A stretch of DNA of 53,863 nt from assembly GCA_009731375.1 (NCBI GenBank), contig BJOX01000129.1, positions 213,532 through 267,394 of the forward strand, written 5' to 3'. The stretch comes from Paulinella micropora. Lineage: Eukaryota > Cercozoa > Imbricatea > Euglyphida. Positions within the stretch are counted from its first letter, which is position 1. Each line of letters opens with the position of its first letter. A program made the translations under genes and the position numbers. Below the pieces are notes generated by a model. It ran no database searches. It saw nothing but the letters and a program-made list of their open reading frames with translations, and had not been told where the DNA came from. Below, in pieces: positions 9,701 to 20,260 of this stretch.

Positions 9701-10552
9701 ATTAACCAGACTTATCTGAACCGAACAGTTTGGTTGTCGTGAATCATGGTGTGTTTGATTTCTTTCAAAAGTGGCGTGAAACATGTTGAAACCACTCATG
9801 ATGTGCATGAAGATGCTAGTTCAGAAACAGTAAAGACAGATGTCAGGGTGATTTCAGTAGAGCATGCAAATGTCTTGAGAGGTGACAAGAAAGAATTTTA
9901 AAGCATGCATTGTTTTTTCGATGTGTCCTTTTTTAAAACTTCCCTCAGCACTAAAACACAAACATCTGAGTAAACCAGCATCACTGCAACTGTAAACATG
10001 CTGCTGTGCTAGGCAAGACGAAGCCCGTACTGACGTGATCTGGTCTACTTGGTTCGACAACTTTGCAACGAGTCTGAAGTTTCGCAATGTTGGTGTTCCC
10101 GATTTGGGAGCGGGCCCGTACAACAACGGACTTGGACGGTTGTGGGTGTAATTCAGTCGCAGCGGTTGCAGCCTCCCAGCCTTAATGTGGAATGACTGCA
10201 AGAGAAACGCAATTCCAGATGATCTTTTTCAGCAGGCTTTGACGGAGCTTACACAAAGTAGGATGCACGAGTTGCAAACCAGGAATCCTGACTTTTTGCA
10301 ATTTTTCAACACTCTGCTTCCAAGGAATCAAACAGAATTCCACTCAGGTTGCCCGTCAGTCTTTCCACTGACAACGGCCTTGCGAACAAGGGGACTGTTT
10401 TCTTCGGTGTGCGGTTAAAGGACCAAAACATCGCATCCAATGATGCGTTGATTCGTTTGTTGAAAAAACTTGCAGCGGATCAAAGACAGGAAGAAGAGCC
10501 CCGTTACAAGCTCTACACAGTCGATTCCAACATTTACAAAAGAATTCTCAAG

Positions 10553-10617
10553 GTGTGTTTTTTAAGTTGTGACGAAGTTGTGCAAGAACAGCTTTTGTGT
10601 GTGTGCGGTTTTTGCAG
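10553..10617 (+). other. Intron (65 bp)
   Basis: Donor GTGTGTTTT after ATTCTCAAG, acceptor TTTTTGCAG before GCAATGTTTGAC. It keeps frame from a KRILK exon end into an AMFDLSGG exon start. No palindrome. Confidence 0.75.
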
Positions 10618-10953
10618 GCAATGTTTGACTTGAGCGGAGGCTTTACCTACCTAAAGTACTGGATGTGTGTGTTTCTCGGGCACTGGCATGTGCACAAGTT
10701 CTTGTGTATTTTGATTTGGCGTGAGTTCAAGCGCCAAGTGTTCGGCCCGTTTTGGCATGCACTGTTTCCTGACAAAAAATTCCGCATCAAGCCCCGGTTG
10801 AAGACAATCACTGCAATCATGGCTTACCTGCGACTAGCTTACCCTCACGTGAGAAAGGACATTCAGGACAGCTCTGACAACGCGGCCCTTCTTGAAGAAG
10901 CTAGAACAGCACTGCGAAGTCTTTTGACGTTGTTCGAGTGGTTCATGCCCGTG

Positions 10954-11025
10954 GTAAGTCTTTGGCTCAGCTCCACTGTTGACAAATGCAGTTTTGTTGT
11001 TGTTGTTGTTGTTGTTGTTGTACAG
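10954..11025 (+). other. Intron (72 bp)
   Basis: Donor GTAAGTC after TTCATGCCCGTG, then a (GTT)n run and acceptor TTGTACAG before GCCCAGGACC. The (GTT)n produces a Val run if read through. No palindrome. Confidence 0.75.
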
Positions 11026-12185
11026 GCCCAGGACCTGGGTTGCGACATTCGTGAAAACATGCCCAAACAAATTTGCGTGTACTTGCACAGAGCTTTGCAT
11101 GTGTTGTTGCACTTCAAAGCCAACGAGTACACGCATGTCCTGACGTTGCACCTGCTTCTGTTGAACTACTGGCGAAGTGTGAACCACCCAGCTTGGCGAG
11201 CGTTTCAGCATGACCCCAGGATGTTCTCTGAAGAAAAATGTGAAGCGAATCTCAGCAGCGTTGCGATGCATTCTTTGAGCGACCCCATGCGGTTTGATCT
11301 TCAACATGTACAGAAAACGATGTTGTTGCTGACGTCGTGAAAACCTGTGCGAAAGCTCCCGTAACCAGGACGGACAGAAGATTGAGCCTCGGGGTCCAGA
11401 GGTTGAGGCGGCGTACAATTTTTTACTAGAGCTTGTAGCAAGCATTAAAGGTGGAACTGCGATAATGTACCCTGTTGGAGCAGCTGAAGACTGGGATTCC
11501 AAGGATGACATGAAGAACAGGCTTGTTGCATTCGAGATCAAGTTGCAAGTCAAGAATGATGTTCTTCCTCAGTTCGACAGAAACGTCCAGCGCTGCAAGC
11601 GCCTTTCGCTTTTGAACTGGCTTGTCACTGTTCGTGCAGCGATTGAGGAAGGAGTCGTGGATGATCCGCTCCAAGATTCCCAGGAGGCAGACTCGCAAGG
11701 GAACAGTCAGCTACAGGCATCGCAAGGCGAGCAGGAATTGTCACGGGCAAGTTTGCAGAGAAGAGATTCAGCAATGGCTGCGGCAGATGCAAAGGCAGGG
11801 GACGGCTCTGTAGAAGGTTCACTGGCGAGGAGTCCCAGAATGTTACCGCGGCCAAGGCGCAAGCGTCGAGGGGAAGCAGAGCTGGACGCAGCTGAAGATG
11901 GAGATGAAACAGACGAAATGGCGCACAGCGATTCCCAGTTGTACCTCAGACAGTGACGATGACAAGTCTTCAGATGACTGGGAGAGCTTTGCCGCCGACG
12001 CTGAGTCGGAAGCAGTTGCTAGCCAGCAATCACTTCGTCCGCCCTTGCGCAGCTCTGCACGCGCAGTCAGGGCAAGAACCTGGATGGCACGCTTCGTTGG
12101 GGATTTTGACACTGCCTCCGTCAACAGCTTCCCGCCAGAGGTAAAAGATTCGGCACGGCACGACCGGTCGGAATTTTGGCATTAA

Positions 12186-12365
12186 AAGTTTTTTCAGTGA
12201 GAAAGTTGCATTTACGAAGGACCTAGGTTGAGATTAACATTCCGGCTGAACCTTGTGTGGCGTTCTAGGCAATTCCAATGTAGCACATTTATGCATATTT
12301 GGATCAAGTGTCGCTTCCAATGACATCAGTTCTAATTTAGGCTAGCGTTAATGCGACTTTTCTCA
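12186..12365. other. Host flank left of the provirus
   Basis: No gene seen. A degenerate palindrome half (CATTTATGCATATTT) at about 12286 ties this flank to the host locus that resumes after the provirus. Confidence 0.4.
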
Positions 12366-12371
12366 CTCAAG
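12366..12371. mobile_element. Left 6-bp target-site duplication CTCAAG
   Basis: CTCAAG directly precedes the left terminal inverted repeat and recurs at 30201-30206 directly after the right one. Six-base duplications are the hallmark of Maverick/Polinton rve integrases. Confidence 0.9.
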
Positions 12372-12631
12372 AGTAGAAGATAACCCGTAGTACGGCAACG
12401 ACTTTGTCGTCGCCTTCCTGTAGTATCTCCCGCCAAATCAATACTAAGCATCAAAACAGCAAAATAAAAAAGTGAAAATTTTGATGAATACAAGAAAGCA
12501 AAATAAAGAAATCTTTTTTATTCTTCATTTCGCTTTTAAATAAAAGCAAGAAAAAGTTTAAATTTTTTTTTAGGTTTTTAAATAAAAACAAAATCAATAC
12601 AGACAACAATTAGCACTCAAAAAGCACTCCA
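12372..12631. repeat. Left terminal inverted repeat (~260 bp)
   Basis: Starts AGTAGAAGATAACCCGTAG and is complementary, with small differences, to 29791-30200. Shared blocks include GGCAACGACTTTGTCGTCGCC, CAATACTAAGC, AAAATTTTGATGAATACAAG, TTCATTTCGCTTTTAAATAA and ACAACAATTAGCACTC. GGCAACGACTTTGTCGTCGCC itself contains the palindrome CGACTTTGTCG-type symmetry. Confidence 0.95.
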
Positions 12632-12685
12632 TTATATCATAGAAAATATATGTATTATTAAGTAAAATTATTATAATCATATAAT

Positions 12686-12916
12686 ATGACTGACCGCAAA
12701 CAGAAGAAAGCAGAATACATAAGAGAAAGAAGAAAACAGAAATATACTTGTGTATGTGGTAAGACCATCGAAATATACAGCAAATATACACACGAAAAAT
12801 CAGATTTTTATAGAGATTTCTTCGCGGAGAGAGATGAGATTATGATAGGAGGTTGTCTAGTTGAACGTATATGTCGCAGAAATGACGACATAGAAAGATA
12901 TTATGAAAATAATTAA
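12686..12916 (+). CDS. Small basic protein with CxC...H zinc-type motif
   Basis: 76 residues, intact, just inside the left TIR. After a Lys/Arg-rich start it has CVCGKTIEIYSKYTHEKSDF, a CxC-x(12-13)-H arrangement resembling short viral zinc fingers in which a second His follows (here Tyr). An AT-rich ATAATCATATAAT box lies immediately before the ATG. Such one-finger small proteins are common beside polymerase genes in giant viruses and PLVs. DNA or RNA binding is an inference; the missing second His may mean a non-functional finger. Confidence 0.7.
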   Translation: MTDRKQKKAEYIRERRKQKYTCVCGKTIEIYSKYTHEKSDFYRDFFAERDEIMIGGCLVERICRRNDDIERYYENN

Positions 12917-12958
12917 TTTTATTTAAAGAGTAAAATTATATTACTAATAATATATACC

Positions 12959-13144
12959 ATGGGAAGACAGAAGAAATATCTCACACCAGAAGAAAAGAGA
13001 AAGGCTAACTCCGAAAAGGCTCTTGCATATTATAGGAGAAATAAGGATGAAGTCAATCAAAAGAGGAAGGAGCAATTAAAAGAACGAAATAGAAAACTTA
13101 AGGAATATGAAGAAATAAAGGCGAAAGAGACGGCGAGAGAATAA
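12959..13144 (+). CDS. Small charged protein, unknown function
   Basis: 61 residues, intact. A highly charged helix-forming sequence with YLTPEEKRKANSEKALAYY and alternating Lys/Glu runs; no cysteines and no membrane segment. It sits 42 nt after the previous gene with an ATAATATATACC box before the ATG, so it is a probable separate viral transcription unit. The KKYLTPEEKRKAN-type opening is frequent in small proteins of protist viruses. Function unknown. Confidence 0.65.
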   Translation: MGRQKKYLTPEEKRKANSEKALAYYRRNKDEVNQKRKEQLKERNRKLKEYEEIKAKETARE

Positions 13145-13288
13145 AAGAAAAAATCAAAACAAAAACAGAAAATTATTTTTTATGTGAAATATAAATGAAT
13201 TTCATGTTAAAGGTAAAACAATTTATATTTATAAAAAGCGGTAAAACAATTTAATATTTTTCTAATATTTTCTATACCCATTGATATA

Positions 13289-15830
13289 ATGCCACCACCC
13301 TTACCTTCATCAGCAAGACCGAGCGAAAATGTGAGGGAACTATTGAAAACTAGAGCGCATTTACGTGACACTAAGACAAGCGAACAAAGACGACGAGAAG
13401 TAAAACTTGTTGAATTAAGACCAAAGCGAAATAGAGCCTTAAATTCATATACATACATTCTTAGAAAACTAGACGTCAACTTTTATGATATGGATGCGAT
13501 TGAATTTCATATTATGAGAGCAGTAAGAGATGCTAGAAGCAGAGGTATGACAAACGAAGCAAGTATTCACGTCAAATTTTCTTATAATACGGACATTGAT
13601 GACGAAAAGTGGTTTAAATGGCAAACTTTCAATGCCGTAAGGATAAAGGATGTTGAAAATTTATTTAATGCCATTTATCTATTCAATGAGGAAAATATTG
13701 AAGCCAGTGCTAACGGATATGACCGATTTATTCATCTTATGAGAATTGAATTTATCCAAGAAAACGGAGGCGGATGCAATACTTCAGGAAGGGATAAAAA
13801 CATAGAACAGATGAAGGAATACATTTTAATCCACGAAGTAGAGGTAATAATTGTTTCTTTCAAGTCAATAAAAAGATATTAAAATTTGATATTAACAAAA
13901 ACAAGTGTAATGAAATTAAACAAGAATTTAATCTTGAACCTAATTCATTCATACCTTTCTCGGTTGGTTTGGAAATATGAAAAAATTATTGTATTGAAGG
14001 CAAGTATTTTGAAATAACTGATGCGACAACAGAACAAACTTTCAAAAACTTTGAAGACCCTTTAATTACTGCAGATGTGCTTTGTTATCTCAAAGAAAAT
14101 CATTATTTAGGGTTTATAATAAGAAACAAAAGAAATGCACCGATTGTTATAAAACATACTTTGATAAACATACTTGTAATGAAGATAGACAATCATATGT
14201 GGATGCGATGTTTAAAAACAAAAGAAAATTATTAACTAGATTTGTTGAAATGAAATACAACAATGAAGATGAGGTTTTTCATTATGACCTTGACATTTAC
14301 AAATCAACAAGAATTGCACACACCTGAAAAAGCAGGTTATACAATTGCAGATATTGGTTTTAAATAAGTCGCTGGTGATGATTGTATTTCAAAATTAATA
14401 GATATTATCTTTCAATATGCGGAAGAATTAAAAAACAAAAATCCAGAAGCGACATTATACGTTAATGCTTTTAATGGTAGTAAGTTTGACCACTACTTCC
14501 TTCAAAAAGAATTTATCAACAGAAAAATAAAAGATACTCCATTGATTAATAAGGGGCTATTATCTCCTTGGAATACAAAAACATAAAATTTTGGGATATG
14601 TGTAAGCACACTGAGGGTTGCCTTAAAAAGAACCTTGAAATTGGGTTGTAATGTTTTGAAAGGAGATTTTGACCATAGCAAAGCGAAGCGATGGGAAGAG
14701 ATGGACCAGGAAACCAAAAAGAATGTTTAGTGTATTTAGATAAGGATGTAATGGGGCTAAAGGAATTACACGACACACTCAATAAGCAGACATTCAACGA
14801 ACATAAAACTAATATAACAAAGTTTATTTCTACTTCGTCTCTTACATTCAATTTATGGAAAAAGAAAATTAGCAAAAAATACAAAATCTATCTTCCAAAA
14901 TTAAAACAAGAAAGAGACTTTAGAAAAGCGGTGTATGGAGCCAGAACTTATCCGAGCAAACGAAGATTTATTTCAAAACAATATGAAAAATATTTAAACT
15001 GCGAAATAAGTTTTGAAGAAATTGTTGATTATCTCATTGATGCGGATGTAGTCTCACTTTATCCAACTGCAATCCTTGAATTATTTATGACGGGCGAAAT
15101 ATTAGAACACAACAAACCAACAGAAAAAATGTTGGGTAAATTAGGTATATGGAATGTTGATTACATATCACCAAAAAACCTTTTACACCCGCGAGTGCCA
15201 TTCCGTGATAGCAAAGGTTGTTTAAAGTGGGAATTAAGGGATATGAAAGACCAAATGCTCACAAGTGTTGATATTGAAGATATGTTAGTACTTGGATACG
15301 AGGTCAAAATCAATCGTGGATATTACACAGAGGGAGCCGAACCAGTATTTAAAGACTACATTTTGGAATTATTCAAGAAAAAAGAAAACTCAAAGAAAGG
15401 AACTCCACAATATCTATGAGCGAAGTTGTTTATGAATGCTTTATACGGGAAGACAATTCAAAGACCGATAAACTCAGTGAGTAAATATGTTTCTAAAAAT
15501 CACGAATACTGGAAATTCTGGGCTAAACACGTGATAACCGATATTGAGAAATTTGATGAGGCGAATGGCGAATTATGGCTCATTACAAGAACCCCCCGCG
15601 ACGAACAATTGATAGAAGAAAAAATTACAAAACCAACACAATATGGAGCCTTCATATTAGCATACAGCAGACGAATTATGTATAAGTATATGACGGAGGC
15701 CAATCCAGACAATGACCCAGACAGAGATTATTATTATACGGATACAGACAGCATTCAAAGCCATGTAAGAAATATTGAACGGATAAAGACACCTCAGACA
15801 CATGTGGATGGTTTGCTATGCGTTTTTTAA
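13289..15830 (+). pseudogene. polB: Protein-primed B-family DNA polymerase, frameshifted
   Basis: Replicates the viral genome from protein-primed TIR ends in this family. The first segment (13289-13882) is the N-terminal extension, ending GGGCNTSGRDKN; the frame then shifts to NPRSRGNNCFFQVNKKILKF. Next come a Cys/His cluster (CTDCYKTYFDKHTC, 14118-14170) and HYDLDIYKS (exonuclease I-like, an Asp for the usual Glu). NAFNGSKFDHYFL is exonuclease II. Palm motif A is DADVVSLYPT (about 15039), motif B KLFMNALYG (about 15422), motif C YTDTDS (about 15738). Lesions: frameshifts near 13,840, 14,090, 14,570, 14,690; in-frame TGA 13978, TAA near 14368, TGA 15417. After motif C the frame is lost and the usual C-terminal part is not seen. 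Catalytic Asp residues of A and C are present. Assignment is secure; activity is unlikely as written. Confidence 0.9.
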
Positions 15831-15967
15831 TGGAGCGGGCGAAAGGAGTGCGATTTAAATTCGCCAGTGGCTATACAGACTTAAAAGAAGAAGAAGCGGA
15901 AAAATTAAAAGCACAGAATGTGTATGGTTTTGACACCTTTTTATGAGCATCGCTTTCATTCGCTGAC
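15831..15967 (+). other. Polymerase 3' tail, degraded
   Basis: In another frame this reads ERAKGVRFKFASGYTDL through VYGFDTFL and stops at about 15945. It may be displaced coding sequence from the polymerase end or a separate small gene. I do not recognise it. Confidence 0.3.
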
Positions 15968-16085
15968 ATTTATCAACACTCTCATTCGTTTCACTCATTC
16001 TCGTTTGTTGATAAACATCGATGTTTTAGAATAAGCGAGAAATCTGGCGATTAGCCAGATAGAAGCGAGATTCTAAAATATCATT
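15968..16085. repeat. Internal inverted repeat, left copy, with hairpin
   Basis: Complementary to about 21056-21185: shared blocks ACTCTCATTCGTTTCACTCA, TTCTCGTTTGTTGATAAACA and GTTTTAGAATAAGCGAGAAA. Each copy contains its own imperfect hairpin (TTTTAGAAT ... ATCTGGCGATTAGCCAGAT ... ATTCTAAAA). Both copies lie just downstream of genes that point toward them (polymerase here, ATPase there), which suits a transcript 3'-end signal as well as a recombination site. Confidence 0.9.
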
Positions 16086-16186
16086 CATAAACATCGTAAA
16101 AAATAATATATTTAATAATATAGGAAACGATATTTAAAAACAGCACGAAAGTCGAAGACGAAAGTGCGGAGTTTTGAATATCAATT

Positions 16187-16996
16187 GATTACAAAGGGGG
16201 TAGGTCGAGTAGTATCTATTACATAAATAGCAAAAATAGGATAACCGGCACTGACTCAGACTTTACACAGGAAGTCAATATGAAGGGGCTAGACAATCCC
16301 ACACATTGTAAAATTCTTCATATCTATGTTCCAAACTCTTATTATTCAGTCGCCAGTCCTTACAATACTTTTACATCATCCGAAGACGGGCATGAGGCTT
16401 TAATTACGATACCTGAGGGTAACGACACAATGAACAACTTAAAAAATAAGTTATCTGAGATACTGACGACAGACAACCCAAATAATTATACTTATGTTGT
16501 CTCAAGCAACAATACCAACATAGAACCAGAAGATGGAAAATTAACATTTAGTGTGTCAGAGAATAAAGCAATTCAACCGCAGTTTATATTTGATGGTGAT
16601 ACCCGTATTCACGAGGTTATGGGGTTTGATAGAAATTCAACATATTTCTTCGCCAATAATTTTATTAAATCACCAAATGTAATTGTTCTAACTGGTGAAA
16701 AAACTTTATATTTTCAATCGAATTTGGTAAATGAAGGAGATAATCACGTGTTACAAGAAATAGACACTGCCAACGAAATTCTTTTCGGGTCTGTCATCTA
16801 TGACGGCTCTGGAAGCGAATACGGGAAAACATTATCAGCAAGTTCAAATAATGTATTCAGGTTTTACTTGACGGACGAAAACGACCAAGCGATTAATCTT
16901 AATGGTTTGGGAGTCGTTATGACTTTATTAGTTTATCGTGAAACTAATTATTTTAGTTTATTTAATTCATTCTTCAATTTGTTAAAGGCTAGGTAG
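16187..16996 (+). CDS. Minor capsid (penton-type) protein
   Basis: The first ATG in frame is 16280, but the coding signal begins earlier: YKGGRSSSIYYINSKNR then GTDSDFTQEVNMKG, the typical N-terminal arm of PLV minor capsid proteins, is open from about 16187. The nearest upstream in-frame codons have no ATG and a TGA at 16175, so the true start codon seems mutated. The body (SDFTQEV, YVPNSYYSV, FIFDGDTRIHEVMGF) and the C-terminal FYLTDENDQAINLNGLGVVMTLLVY strand pair agree with a jelly-roll vertex protein. It precedes the major capsid gene by 82 nt, the usual PLV order. Function is from family knowledge. Confidence 0.75.
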   Translation, partial: DYKGGRSSSIYYINSKNRITGTDSDFTQEVNMKGLDNPTHCKILHIYVPNSYYSVASPYNTFTSSEDGHEALITIPEGNDTMNNLKNKLSEILTTDNPNNYTYVVSSNNTNIEPEDGKLTFSVSENKAIQPQFIFDGDTRIHEVMGFDRNSTYFFANNFIKSPNVIVLTGEKTLYFQSNLVNEGDNHVLQEIDTANEILFGSVIYDGSGSEYGKTLSASSNNVFRFYLTDENDQAINLNGLGVVMTLLVYRETNYFSLFNSFFNLLKAR

Positions 16997-17078
16997 ATTA
17001 AATTATTTTAAAATTATTTTTTTTCTATAAATATATTCTTGTGAATTAGTTAATTTACACTATTTCAAAAAAGAAAAA

Positions 17079-18554
17079 ATGCCTGTCCAATACGGAGGAG
17101 AACTAGTCCATCAGACTAAGGAACTGCTCACGGGTAAGTATGAGTTGAACAAACTTACCAGCCGTGAAGGGTCGGCTGATGTTAAAATTACAACTGCTGG
17201 AGGTAATGAAAGCACATTTGAAATCCCTACCCGCCCCCTGAACCTAGCCCGTAGTGTCTTGCGATTTACTTACACTCCTGATGCTTCTGCTGGCTACAAT
17301 CGTATGTTTATGGATTGCTTGCCAATGATACAAAGAATTGAACTCCGAAGCCGAAGCGGGCAGTATTTGTGTAATCTTCAACATGTGGGTAATTAGACTA
17401 AAATGATTTGGAAGCCTGAAATCAGTTATGAGAAGTTTATGTCGCTTGAAAACCACGGGGCGGGTGTATCTAGCGGGGCTATGCTTCAAACGTGTAATGC
17501 AGGAAAGATTGATGTCGGAACTAGAGCAGAGAGAAAAACACTTGTTGATGCTGCAGACTCAGATCATGTTAGGGATGCTCTTCTAGCATACTTTGATGTG
17601 CCACTTGTCGCTGCTCGCCGTCATAATGATACAGCAACTGCTGCAAGTGGTGGTGGAACCTATAGTCTTGTAAATGTTGAGTATGAGGAGGCTAAGTATT
17701 TTGAAGGAGGCGGTAATGGATCGGATACCCCTGTCATTAAAGTTAAACTTCCATTGGTTATGATTTTTGGAACTATTTTTGAATTAGATAAGACTATCGG
17801 TTTTAATGAAATTTTAGATCTGAGGATTGTCTGGGAGGGCATTAACCGCTCTACTTTCTACGGAACTGATGCAAGCAGTATTTCTACTGGTGCTGCACAG
17901 GTGGCTGTTGGTGCTACTATTTCAACTTGAATCTGTTTCTTGCCGTAGAGACTGATCCAAATGTCGTCCTTGGTGTGCAACAGAAGATTGCTGGAGAAGG
18001 GTTTCCATTTAAGATTGAATATCCTATCTCTTGGAAGCAGAACCCTCTCAACAGAAAGTCAAAATTTCGTAGTAAAAATGAACCGCTCACAGGGTGAGAG
18101 AATTAGAAGAATTTATACTTCCGCATTCCACAACGATGAAAATAAAAATACTGCTTTCGACAATGATAACAGAGCGGGTGCTAAGGTTGTTAAATATTAT
18201 ACAACCCTTGACGGCTCGCGACTTCAACAATTTGATATCGATGTTAAGGAAAATGAGGACTATATGATTTTGAAGGATAAATTGAAGGGAAGTGCTATCC
18301 TAAACAGCGATGTCTATCATTACAGCTGGTTCCACGNNNNNNNNNNTAACTGTTTCCACGTAGATACTTGGGACAATAACCGCCCTCTATGTGATAAGGA
18401 TACTGACGGCTATGAAGTAAGCGGTTTGAGCCTTGATACAGAGCGACGATGGGAATTTGTCGGCACTACTGCAGCAAATAATCATAACCATTACACTTTC
18501 TCCATTCTTCAGCGAAGTGTGCTTGTGAAGGGGATTGAAATTTTGATGTTGTAA
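17079..18554 (+). pseudogene. Major capsid protein (double jelly-roll type)
   Basis: Start ATG 17079 after an A-rich leader. N-terminus MPVQYGGELVHQTKELLTG, then PTRPLNLARSVLRFTYTP and MFMDCLPMIQRIELRSRSG, as in PLV/virophage-type major capsids that form the trisymmetron lattice. Later strands include NVVLGVQQKIAGEGFPF in a shifted frame, ENEDYMILKDKLKGSA, and the C-terminal QRSVLVKGIEILML. Lesions: in-frame TAG 17394-17396; frameshift near 17925 and back near 18060; ten Ns at 18337-18346. The join looks false: TGGTTCCACG before it and TGTTTCCACG after it read as one SWFH-VDTWD strand if overlapped. Length about 490 codons fits the family. Assignment rests on my reading of motifs and gene order. 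Confidence 0.8.
18337..18346. other. 10-N assembly join inside the capsid gene
   Basis: Flanks share a ~10-bp near-match (GGTTCCACG / GTTTCCACG), so the contigs probably overlap rather than being separated. Confidence 0.85.
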
Positions 18555-18651
18555 GTGCATTTTGAAAAACCACTTACAAACTCAAAAAAGAGAAAGAAAA
18601 ATAAAAATAAAAATAAAAATAAAAAATATTTTTTTATATAATATACAAACA

Positions 18652-19906
18652 ATGACTTCACACCAAAGAAACTTAATCGCAGAAAATCCTGACGGCGAAT
18701 TTATAAATGTCAAAGTCGGATATGACGGGCACATTGAAACAAATAATATGAAAACCGCCTTTGGTGAATCATTAACCAGTTCATTAACACCAGTATTACA
18801 GGAAATCTTTCCATACACAGTTAATACACGGATATGGACATTAACGGAAACGAAGGCGACCGTTTCATTTAATACGAATATGGCTAAATTAGAAACAGAA
18901 GGAAAGACTATGCTACTGCGATATTGATGAGCAAAAAAAGAATAAAATACAGAACGGGTATGGGTGTCCTGTGTCGCTTTACTGCCTTATGGGAAACAGA
19001 TGAAACCAAAGACTATCGTTCATAATTATATTGGAATAGGTGAAAGCGATGCCAACAACGGTTTCTATTTTTGGAAACAGAACGATGAAGGAATGAACAT
19101 TCTTCATTCTATAGCAGGAGTTGACACATTCATAAATCAAGAAGAATGGGATGACCCGTGTGATGGAACAGGAGATATGCCTAACATGGATTGGACGAAG
19201 GGAAATGTATTTCAAATTCAATTTCAATACTTAGGCTTTGGTGCTATTAAGTTTTCAATTGAGAACCCAGAGACTGGCGAATTTCAATTAATACACACTA
19301 TCAAGTATGCGAACTCTCATACGGGAGTTAGTCTGCGGAATACAACTTTACCCTTTTCCGCTGGTATATATAATGCTGGTGTTGGTAATGGTGTCCAAAT
19401 TCTAAAAACTGCTAGTGTTGGTTTGTTTGTTGAAGGCACCAACACAATTAACTCAAGCATATCAAACGAAGCGGAAGCAGAAAAAAAAGCAAGCACTGTT
19501 GTCCTTTGATACGATTGAATTTTTGGCATCAATATCAGCAAAGTTCTCAGCCGTAAGTTCTCCACTCGTTTTCACAATTCGCACTATGTTAACCTTGTTA
19601 TCTTCGTTTGATATGCTCACTAGAGTTGGACAAACGATTGAATAATTGGTCGCAACACCATTAAAAGTTTCCTTATTTTTTATGGTTAGAATTGGGCTTT
19701 CAGTGGTGCTTGGGGTGCTGCTGTTGTGACGGACGTCATTGTTAAACTTTATGTTAATGCTACTTCTAGCCAACTTATTGACCTGCGAACTTACGACATA
19801 CAACTCGCTCCTGGCGAAAATCTAACATTTTTTACAAAAGTCTGTATCAACTATTAATAATGGAGGAAATGTGAGTGTTATTGTTAATTTTATTGAAGAC
19901 CAGTGA
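18652..19906 (+). pseudogene. ConA-like surface/spike protein, internally inverted
   Basis: Start at ATG 18652 behind a TTTTTTATATAATATACAAAC box. The N-part (NPDGEFINVKVGYDGHIETN) leads, after a shift near 18925, to KRIKYRTGMGVLCRFTALWE, then SDANNGFYFWKQNDE and FQIQFQYLGFGAIKFSIENP. This beta-rich order matches lectin-like structural proteins of phages and protist viruses. From about 19490 to 19700 the plus strand loses the family pattern, while the minus strand of that segment reads SPILTIKNKETFNGVATNY and NIVRIVKTSGELTAENFADI, the expected next part. After 19700 the plus strand resumes with GAWGAAVVTDVIVKLYVNAT, IDLRTYDIQLAPGENLTFFT and NGGNVSVIVNFIEDQ. So a ~200-bp segment seems flipped. 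Role: attachment or virion surface (inference). Confidence 0.65.
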
Positions 19907-19924
19907 TGTGGATGGATGGATGGA

Positions 19925-20236
19925 GTAAAAAAGCAACAAAAAAAAAAAGGGGGGGGGGGGGGGAAAGGGGGGGGAGAAANNNNNNNNNNNNNNNNNNNNN
20001 NNNNNNNNNNNNNNNNNNNNNNNNNNNNNNNNNNNNNNNNNNNNNNNNNNNNNNNNNNNNNNNNNNNNNNNNNNNNNNNNNNNNNNNNNNNNNNNNNNNN
20101 NNNNNNNNNNNNNNNNNNNNNNNNNNNNNNNNNNNNNNNNNNNNNNNNNNNNNNNNNNNNNNNNNNNNNNNNNNNNNNNNNNNNNNNNNNNNNNNNNNNN
20201 NNNNNNNNNNNNNNNNNNNNNNNNGGGGGGGGAAAG
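19925..20236. other. Poly-G bounded assembly gap
   Basis: A run of A then G homopolymers leads into 245 Ns (19980-20224) and a G run after. Open frames across it are meaningless. Real sequence between the convergent gene sets may be missing. Confidence 0.9.
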
Positions 20237-20260
20237 CGATGGCGATGAGTAAAATATCAA

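Larger units (their letters stand above)
8639..12185 (+). pseudogene. Large interrupted gene, possibly transposase-like
   Basis: Exonic stretches: 8639-9196 (ILKRDCLSTLRSHF onward), 9284 on (SWLQDQFLRGFPEVTRHQ), about 10030-10335 (WFDNFATSLKFRNVGVPD onward), 10349-10552, 10618-10953, 11026-11336, then an acidic Ser-rich tail to 12185. GT-AG introns are clear at 9197-9283, 10553-10617 and 10954-11025. Features: FDNFA near the middle, STDNGL, YTVDSNIY, a GHWHVHKF block, IWREFKRQVFGPFW, and FSEEKCEANLS late. A DN motif, an aspartate, a W/H block and a late Glu helix in this order recall KDZ- or DUF6589-type transposon proteins, but I cannot confirm that. Stops at about 10150, 11338 and 11954 and shifts near 9284 and 11895 break it. 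Function otherwise unknown. Confidence 0.45.

Noticed and set aside
10834-11553. 239-codon minus-strand frame
   Set aside because: It is antisense to spliced exons of the plus-strand gene and crosses a (GTT)n intron; composition is not coding-like.
19415-19645. Plus-strand frame over the flipped segment
   Set aside because: The minus-strand reading of the same bases fits the surface-protein family pattern much better.
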